From Glomus cerebriforme (lineage: Eukaryota; Glomeromycota; Glomeromycetes; Glomerales; Glomeraceae): a stretch of DNA of 40,811 bases. This document shows, piece by piece, positions 33,421 through 40,811 of this stretch. The first letter of the stretch is position 1. Each line of letters begins with the position of its first letter. The notes under the pieces were generated by a model, which worked only from the letters and a program-made list of their open reading frames with translations, did no database searches and was not told the DNA's origin. Made by a program: the position numbers and the translations under genes. The DNA lies in contig QKYT01000124.1 of NCBI GenBank assembly GCA_003550305.1, positions 83,063 through 123,873 on the forward strand, read 5' to 3'.

Positions 33421-34685
33421 TTTAATTACCTAGTAATATAAATGATAAAAAAATATAAAAATATAAAAAAAAAAACATATATTTACTTTTACAATGGTAT
33501 GCTCGATCTAAAGCCAACTAATTTTTTATTTAATGGTCAAATTTTTGACTTATAAGCATATTACATGAAATGAATTTTATTGGTTATATATTTTATAATT
33601 ATGTGCTTATAATTAAAAATTGGCTAATATGATCTATATTTTTAAAGAAAATTTCAGAAACTCTCAGTAATAATTGCAATTTGAATATTATAAAATTTTG
33701 GAAGCATTTTTAATTTTAATATTTCAAAAAAAAAAGTATTTTATTTTTTTTTAAGTATAATGTAATTTAAAAAATTTTAGCCTAAATTATATAAGTTTTT
33801 ATAATTCTGGGCTGCTTTATAATGGCCAAATTCAATACATACAGTATTTAGTAAAATACTTGATTTAAAATTATATATCTAATATTAGTAATTATTTTAT
33901 TAAAAATGACATAATCAATCATTTAACAGGAAGTTTATTTAAAATAGTTTAGTTTTTACATACTTCTATTTTTTTAAAGTCATATAATAAAATGTGGTTG
34001 GCTTTAGACTGTTGGCATCATATATTAACATATATTGTTATTTTTATTTTGTTATTTTTTATTGTATTTAGTTTGATAAATTTGATATATTAAAAATCCT
34101 ATAAATAAATAAATAATTTTTATAAATAAAAATTTATTATCCAGACTTATTTTCTGGGATTATTATAAATAAGATGTGTAATAGGATATTATGTTTAATA
34201 TATAAATAAATATAAATTTTTATTTATAAAGATTTACTAATAAAAATAATAAAAATTTGTTATATTTAAAAATTCTATTAATTTTTAAATTTAAATAGAA
34301 TTAAATATATATTAATGTATTTATAAATAAGATTATTATTTAATTATAAATAAATTAGGTTTAGAAATTTTAATTACTATAAAATCATTAAAAAGATTTT
34401 GAATATTTAATTATTATTATATTATTTAAGGATTTTACTTAAAGTAAACAAAGCTAAAAGAAAAAATTTATTTATAAATATTTTTAGATACTTTTAATAT
34501 AATTTGACACATAAAGACGTTAATTAAAAATCCAAAAATCAAATTACACAATTATAATTTTCTGTTATACACAATCTGGATATTTATAAAAAAAAGATAA
34601 ATATAGCTTTAGCAATATATTTTGATCTTTTTTAATTATTTTTTTTGTTTAGCATTTTAAAAATTAATGACTAAATGATATATTA
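33421..34685. other. AT-rich gene-free stretch
   Basis: Downstream of AGPS (its 3' side) there is only A/T-rich sequence without credible coding or RNA features. Confidence 0.5.
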
Positions 34686-36845
34686 TTATAATAAATTTTG
34701 ATTACAAAAAATATTTGTAGGATCCAAAGTTCTAAAAAAAAAAAGTTAATAACCTGAATATATTAAAGGTATAACAGATTTAATTACTTACTTTTTTACA
34801 TTCTTCATTATTTCAATTGCTGGCTAAACAAATTTATATAAAGTAACAAGTTAATAAAAAAAAATAAATAAATAAAACAAGAATTAAATGACAAAAAAAA
34901 ACATTTAGTTTACCTCAGATAAAGATTCAATAAAACTTTCTTTTTTACGTTTCCCTATACCAGTAGTATAATGTGATACGGAACCATTTGACTTTAATAT
35001 CTCAACTAAAGCGACCTGATCTACTCGTCTTAATGTACCAAGTGGATCAGCAAGATTCCGACAATTAAATCCATAGGTGAATGTTAAACTTGCACCTGTT
35101 TCATACCTTATAAATAAGAGTGTGTTGTTGAAATGAATTTTTAATCTAAAAGGCTCAAAACAAGTTCAGTTTACACTTACAGATGATCCACTCTAACAGC
35201 AATGTATGGCCTTGGACGAACACTTTGAGCTCTACAAGTTGTCACTATAGTTTCTTTTACTCTAGTAACAAGTTCTTCAATATTTGACCAAGATGTTGAA
35301 GTATCAAGATAGTCTGATACAGCATAATAATCCAAAAGAAAATCACGAAGGTAAGGTAAGCCCTATTTTTTTTCACAAAAAAAAAGTTAATTAAAAAATT
35401 TCTAAATATTAGATTTCAAAAAAATAATATAAATTCTCAATACAATTTACCTTTGACATGAAAAACATTCTCTCACCTAAATCATAGCCAGCATTAACAC
35501 CACCAAAATTTTCACCAACATTTAAAATTCTCTTTTCGTAAACTTCCATTTTACTTAAATCATAACCATCAATTAAAATAGCAGCTAAACACATTTTACC
35601 AATTTCTAATTTTTTAAATTTCTTCAAATAATATTTTTTTAATACTTCTTTAAATACTGTAGTAATTGTAGGTGTGGTAGGATTAAAACCTTGTACTAAT
35701 TGTAAACCAATTTCATCAATTAATCTAGCACCACTTAAATTGTTGACAACTTTTTTTTGAGCGACTTCTCTTAAAAATAAAAGTCCTTGGTGGAATGATG
35801 GAAAATACAGTGAAACATAACGATGAAACGGAGCTAAATAATGTAATTTAAATGTTAATTCAGTTATGACCCCTAAAGTTCCTTCTGATCCAAGTAATAA
35901 ATTTGTTATGTCTGGACCTGAATAAATTGGTGGTGATGATGTAGAAGTACCTCTTTGTTGTATTGTACCAATTGGAGTAACAAATTTCATATTAATTATA
36001 CTATTTTCAAAATCTCCGTACATACTTCTTCTCAATCCACTAGACCTTAAAGCAGCCAACCCACCAACTGTACTAAACTCAATCGATTCAGCATTCCATC
36101 CAAGACTATAACCTAACTTTCTTAATTCCATTTCCAAGTCTTTTGCAATGGCGCCAGCTTCAACGGTTACACTCATATTTTCATTATTTAATGATAGAAT
36201 TCTATTCATTTGTCTCATATCTAAAGAAACGATCATCCTTTTTTCTTTTTCAACTGGACATTCCAATGCATCAACATAATTTGATCCCCCTCCGTAAGGT
36301 ATACAACCAACATTAAATTTTTGTGCTGCTTTGACAATAACTTCGACTTGTTTATGACTTTCGGGCCAAATTACAGCATCAGGTAATCTATTGAAATTAC
36401 CGTATCTTAATTTATAAATTTCTATTGTACTGATTCCATGTCCATGTAATAATCTATCTTGCTCTGCAAACGAAATTATTACTCCTTGTGGTCTAATCGT
36501 ATCATAAAAATCATGATTTACTTCTGGACTATGTATTTCTACCATTGTTGGTTGTGCTGGACATGTTGTTTTTAAATTTATTCTTAACGTTTGTTCTAAC
36601 CATGGTCTTAATTCATGATATTCTTTTGAACTAAAATGTTCAAATCTATTTCCTAATAAAGAGGCTGTTCCTCTATCGTCAAATCTAAAAAATGTATCTT
36701 TATATCCATATCCATTCCATTTTTTTTCTCTATTTGTACATACAGCTAATGTTTGACTAGGCGATAAAGTTCTCCATTCTTTATATTCTGTGTCATTCAA
36801 ATGACCGGCTATAATTTCTAAACGACGCAAAGCATTTTCTGTCAT
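34686..36845 (-). CDS. AGPS: alkyldihydroxyacetonephosphate synthase-like FAD protein (AGPS family)
   Basis: Canonical AGPS makes the ether bond of ether lipids in peroxisomes. Exons on the minus strand: 36845-35451, 35362-35181, 35106-34914, 34823-34792, 34731-34686; 615 residues (human 658). Residues 8-16 are RLEIIAGHL, a perfect PTS2 peroxisome signal (R-L-x5-H-L), as in human AGPS. The FAD-binding part has PYGGGSNY, VEAGAIAKDLE, ESIEFSTVGGLAALRSSG, SGPDITNLLLGSEGTLGVITE. The C-terminal cap ends TLDPTNIFCNQNLL, matching the family's DPNNIFGNRNLL. The catalytic Tyr region is kept (LYETGAS), but the family's triple-His loop (SHHHGVGK) reads SHYTTGIGK here. The two small last exons are needed to reach the conserved end. 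Function may therefore differ from true AGPS. Confidence 0.9.
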
Positions 36846-36989
36846 TTTATAAAAGATTGGTTTTTTTTAAAAAAATTTTTATAGCTTTAATGTCAAGTAA
36901 CACTAGATTTTGACAGTTTCACAAATTAATTTTATACGATTATCACAACACAATAAAAACTATTTTATTTTTCAAATTCGTGATCATTT

Positions 36990-37943
36990 TTACTTTTTTT
37001 CCTTCATTCTTTTTTTCTTTTTCTTTTTTTCATTTTTAGCTAAAATAATGTCATCACATTTTCTTTTTTTCTTTTTTGATTTTTTCCGTTTTTGTCTCTC
37101 GCCTTGTTTTTCTTCGTCCTGTGACGTGTCAAAATTACCTGAAGTAGTTGCGAAACATAACGAATCTTTTTCTTTTTCGTTTGAATCCACGCTTTTTGAT
37201 TCTGTCCAGCTAAAAATTTCAAAATTTTAAATTTAAGAGACCCCATTATACTTTTTAAGGACGATTGAAATAATAAATTTGTGTTATGGTTACCCATTTA
37301 AATCCAATGGCCCAGTTGAACTTTTAATAAAGTTCCCATAATAAAACATTGAATTCTCAAATCTACTCTTACGTGTTGATTCATTATTTGAAGAGGAAAA
37401 TGTGGTGGTAAAAGTTGATTCTGTAGAATTAGAAGAATCAGAAAGAGAATAAAGTGATTCGTGTGTACTTATAATTCCCATTTTATTTCTAGGAACTGTT
37501 GATTCTTTGATCATTTTAGAAATTTTTACTTCCTAAATAATCAAAATAATTTAGTGAATGGTTTGTATCAACGGCAATATAATCAGTTACAAGAAAATGT
37601 ACGTTAACATACCCCGTCTGAAGTTTTCGTTATTTTTATGTTATCCAATGTATTTGTATATACTTTATTCCACCATTCAAATGACCAATCTACTGAATTA
37701 TCTCCAAGCTGTTTCAAATTTTTTATATTTTGGAATAACATAAGCAATTTATTGAATAAAATCTTTTCGAATATATAATACGCGCTTCTTTTCAAATAAT
37801 TATTAAGGTTCGAACCATACCCCACGTGTATCATTCTTTTTAGTAATAATGATAGGAGTTTTTCTTCCTTCGGCATTTTTTCCCAATCCTTGACCTTTAA
37901 TCCATCCATACTTCTTTAACTGATTTTCTGCAAAATCACCCAT
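36990..37943 (-). CDS. GPATCH4: G-patch protein, GPATCH4-like
   Basis: Exons on the minus strand: 37943-37821, 37708-37613, 37532-37294, 37209-36990; 225 residues, phases consistent. The G-patch starts at residue 2 (GDFAENQLKKYGWIKGQGLGKN) and continues TKKNDTRG. It is followed by the GPATCH4-type block WSFEWWNKVYTNTLDNI (human HWWNELFNKTAANL). After a Ser/Thr-rich linker comes FYYGNFIKSS (human LYGRFVKS-type motif). The C terminus is extremely basic (KKSKKKKRK, KKKKKKR), as in nucleolar proteins. Human GPATCH4 activates DHX15 in the nucleolus and nucleoplasm for ribosomal RNA and snRNA 2'-O-methylation. The same job here is inference. Lies 144 bp upstream of AGPS on the same strand. Confidence 0.85.
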
Positions 37944-38194
37944 TTTTTTTTAATAAATTAAAATTCTAAAAATTCGCCGATTACTGTTGAAATAACGCCC
38001 AATTAATTATGTGTGACTTTGGCTAAATCTTGATTAAGGTATTTTGATTTTAAGATCTGATAATCGATTTGTGATTTTTGTGATGTATATAGGGAACACC
38101 TCAGATTTATTGTACTTACTTTACTCTCTCCGTAATCTCTTTTTTTAGATTTCATTTTTCAACTCTTTTAAAACAATAATAATAATTTATTATA
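37944..38194. promoter_or_regulatory. divergent promoter of GPATCH4 and VMA16
   Basis: These 251 bp separate two divergent starts. A pyrimidine-rich stretch (CTTTACTCTCTCCG around 38118-38132) lies 65-75 bp upstream of the VMA16 ATG and resembles a fungal CT-box near transcription starts. Confidence 0.4.
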
Positions 38195-39205
38195 ATGGCA
38201 TATGCTGGATATGGTAGAATATTGGCATATTCTTATTCATATTTTATTATAGCAGTTATCATTTTTCTCGTAATCTTTATAACAACTGGACATTATCAAT
38301 TAAGAACCATCTTCCAAGATATTCTTGAAAGAGTTAGTCCTTTTGCTTGGGCATTAATTGGAATAGGTCTTTGTATTGGCCTTAGTGTTGTCGGTGCTGC
38401 ATGGTAATATTCATAAAAAATATACAAACAGCGAGCTTTGTTTCTTTCTTTTTTTTTTGCGATGGTGATTGAAAAGTTTGTTAAAAATATTAGATTATCT
38501 AATTTTGATTATCTTTATCCATCATTAGGGGAATTTTCATTACAGGCGCGAGTATACTTGGAGGAGCCGTTAAAGCTCCAAGAATTAAAACAAAGAATCT
38601 TATTAGGTAACGTTAATATTTTACACTCATTATGTTACATCCTTCACTTTTTTTGATGTATACATAAAATTATATATATGTTATCTACAAATAATGTGTT
38701 AATATCTATAAAATATGTTAACTTTGTCTTATAACCAACATATCTATTATCTTTTTAGTATTATTTTCTGTGAAGTAGTAGCAATTTATGGTGTAATCAT
38801 GGCAATTGTATTTTCAGCAAAAGTACAAAGCATATCGTCATCAGATTTATATTCACCATCAAATTATTTTACGGGGTTTGCAATATTTTGGGGTGGAGTA
38901 ACTGTTGGATTTTGTAATTTATTTTGTGGAATGGCTGTAGGAATTACTGGTAGTACCGCTGCTCTTGCTGATGCTCAAGATCCCCAACTTTTTGTAAAAA
39001 TCCTTGTTGTTGAAATTTTTGGCAGTGTACTTGGTTTATTTGGTTTAATCGTTGGTTTGCTAATGGTCAGTGAGATTTTACTTTAAAAAAAATAATAATA
39101 TATATATGTTTTTTTAGTATTTGGTTATTAACTAAATATTTTTTATTTTTATTTTTACAGACCGGAAAAGCTGGAGAATTTAATGCTGGTTCAATTGGTA
39201 AATAG
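38195..39205 (+). CDS. VMA16: V-type ATPase proteolipid subunit c'' (Vma16)
   Basis: It is part of the proton-carrying rotor ring of the vacuolar ATPase. Exons: 38195-38403, 38529-38606, 38759-39065, 39161-39205; 212 residues (yeast Vma16 213). The first helix of c'' ([18 protein letters not shown]) precedes four ring helices: [16 protein letters not shown], then [15 protein letters not shown], then [15 protein letters not shown] with [14 protein letters not shown], then [17 protein letters not shown]. The essential proton-binding Glu sits in FCEVVAIYG (about residue 101). [20 protein letters not shown] is the conserved cytosolic loop. The last exon encodes TGKAGEF and a short tail. Introns of 125, 152 and 95 nt are longer than most in this window. 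Confidence 0.97.
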
Positions 39206-39765
39206 GTAGATATTAATTCATAATTTTAATTATTATAACTGTATTTTAAAATCAATTGATGATAATTAAACAATTTACAATTTATTATAATTTGAAATAG
39301 GTATATAGTTTTTTCTGTCATTTGTTAAATCAAATGATAATAAAAACTTATTATTATTATAAATGATCCTTTTTAGGTTTTATTATGAGCAAATTTTAAA
39401 CCTGAAATTTATTATTATTATATACATATTTATATTATTCCTTTATAAACATTTTTTTTTCCGTTGTATTTTAATAGTAATAAAAAAAAACAAATGTAAA
39501 AATAATAAAAAAATTTATTTATTTTTTTTTTTTTTAAAAAAAAAATATATAATTTCCACTATATTAACTTTATCATAAAACCGGGATCTGGACAAACTAT
39601 TCGGTGCAATATTCGAGGACAAGAAGATATCCTTTTATCAGCCTGGACTATTAAAAAAATGATACCATTCTTTACCATGAGATATAAATTCGGAGATCCA
39701 TAATTTATTAGTTTATTTACTTTGCTAATTACAAACATCCTTGTATTAAATAAAACCTTATCTTT
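39206..39765. other. intergenic region between VMA16 and the NGL2-like gene
   Basis: AT-rich and A/T-run DNA, apart from a less AT-rich island at about 39575-39705 (starts CCGGGATCTGGACAAA, contains TTCGAGGACAAGAAG). The island has no open frame of note and may be a fragment of a repeat or a non-coding transcript. Both genes end here. Confidence 0.45.
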
Positions 39766-40792
39766 TTACTCAATTCCAACAACTTCAACCATTAAACAAA
39801 CGTGATCAGAATTAAATTTATAATTTGGTAAAGATGATGATCCAAATTCTTCTTCTCTCGGTAATTTTAATAATTTTGTTACTTTTATATTATAATTTTT
39901 TTTAATTTTACTTTGATCATCATCTTTACCAATTTGAACATGATCATCATTTTGATCAAGAACGAAAAATATATAATCTAAAGTTCCTTTAAAATAAATT
40001 CCATAATTGGTTATTTTTGGTTCAGAATGTTCAATATTTTCTGAATCTATCAAATGATAATTTTGTCCATAAAGTGATAAACATTTTGGTAAATTTTCAA
40101 AATTAGAAAGTAAATCTGATAAAGATTCTAATTGAGGTTTTAATAAAGGTGAAGATAAATTTTGTGATGATTGAGGTTTAACAATAACATTAAAAGATTT
40201 AGATGAAGATTGTTCAATTGTTATTTCATCATCATTATCTTTAGGAGTAATCATAGATGATAATATCTCTTCCTTTTCAGAGATGGTATCATTTCCTCCA
40301 TTACTTTCTTTTTCAAAAGATCTCATAGAATTTTGTAATATTGAAATTTGTTGTTCATTTAATGAAGATTTATTTACCATTAAATGATAAATTGGATCTT
40401 TTGGAGTTGAATTAAAATCTAATTTAAAAATAAAAAATAAATAAATATTTGTATTAGATTATTTTCATAATAAAATGTTTTTATAAATAAAAAAAAAATT
40501 AACCTACCACCAGCTAAAAAAGCAGGAAATTTAAATTCTTTTTTAAGTTTTAAAAGATTTTGATATAATATCAAACATTGTCTAGTACGTTCATACATAC
40601 TTTGAGGTCTCCAATAAAGATGTGTAGTACCAATCACGATTCCTTTATTTTCTTTTCCATCATTTAAAATATTTAACGCGATAATAATTCCAATACAATT
40701 TGTTTTCATAGTAGGTACACCAAATTTATCAAAATCAAGTGTTAATTCTTTTATCTTTATAAATTTAGATTTTTTCCAAGCTATACAACAAC
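39766..40792 (-). CDS. NGL2: Ngl2-like RNA exonuclease (EEP family), 3' part
   Basis: The gene is partial: its 5' exons lie beyond the right edge. Exons seen on the minus strand: 40792-40508 and 40418-39766, about 312 residues, with an acceptor AG just before 40792. Endonuclease/exonuclease/phosphatase motifs occur in order: THLYWRP with YERTRQC, AGDFNSTP (spliced across the intron), GTLDYIFF and the final NSDHVCLMVE. This order and the YERTRQC block match yeast Ngl2/Ngl3 (Ccr4-related, 5.8S rRNA 3' end trimming). A long low-complexity Ser/Asp/Glu-rich insert of about 100 residues sits between the GDFN and LDYIFF motifs (about 40330-40030). Ccr4-type deadenylases are the alternative. Confidence 0.85.
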
Positions 40793-40811
40793 CTATTTTT
40801 TTTTTTTTTTT

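Noticed and set aside
31149..34685. Centromere-like or origin-like AT-rich domain
   Set aside because: AT-richness is general in this genome's intergenic DNA; no repeat structure or motif specific to centromeres or origins can be shown.
36910..37230. Plus-strand Phe/Ser-rich frame of 106 codons
   Set aside because: It is the antisense shadow of the Lys-rich last exon of GPATCH4.
37801..37820. GGTTCGAACC motif as tRNA B box
   Set aside because: Lies in a GPATCH4 intron and has no cloverleaf; a chance palindrome.

Overview
The window is nuclear DNA of a filamentous fungus. Genes carry many short GT-AG introns (mostly about 60-130 nt), intergenic DNA is very AT-rich, and the gene set is eukaryotic. 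The combination of extreme AT bias, decayed transposons and genes that most Dikarya have lost (an augmin HAUS1 subunit, an AGPS-family ether-lipid protein, BLOC-1 subunit 4) suggests an early-diverging lineage, most likely a Rhizophagus-like arbuscular mycorrhizal fungus (Glomeromycotina). That placement is inference, not proven by the sequence.

Layout. Bases 1-10,700 are gene-poor repeat DNA: inverted-repeat remnants around a FAR1-type fragment, a degenerate interstitial telomere-like tract, a 60-bp minisatellite running into a pyrimidine tract, a 1.75-kb poly(A)-tailed retroposon with a 16-bp target duplication, a dead Tc1/mariner element and a hairpin repeat. Bases 10,713-31,148 are a compact gene island: BLOC1S4 (+), ADAT1/TAD1 (-), RPN12/PSMD8 (+), a macro-HIT-zinc-finger aprataxin-like protein (-), RPL28/uL15 (+), SEC72 (-), an AVT-type amino acid transporter (-), PRP6 (+), NDUFB9 (-), a glycosyltransferase with a discoidin-like tail (+), HAUS1 (+) and an unrecognised methyltransferase (-). 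Bases 31,149-34,685 are gene-free AT-rich DNA with a second pyrimidine repeat. Bases 34,686-40,811 hold AGPS-like (-), GPATCH4-like (-), VMA16 (+) and the 3' part of an NGL2-like nuclease (-), which runs off the right edge.

Functionally this is a housekeeping neighbourhood: translation and tRNA editing, proteasome, splicing, ER translocation, vacuolar acidification and transport, complex I, mitotic spindle, DNA repair. Genes are mostly arranged as divergent pairs sharing 150-350 bp promoters and as convergent pairs with very close 3' ends; BLOC1S4 and ADAT1 stop codons are separated by one base. Exon models below were joined by hand from reading frame, splice consensus and family resemblance. 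Two genes (NDUFB9 and the methyltransferase) need a single-base correction in an A homopolymer to keep the family-like frame. I found no operon-type defence system, CRISPR array or convincing tRNA gene.
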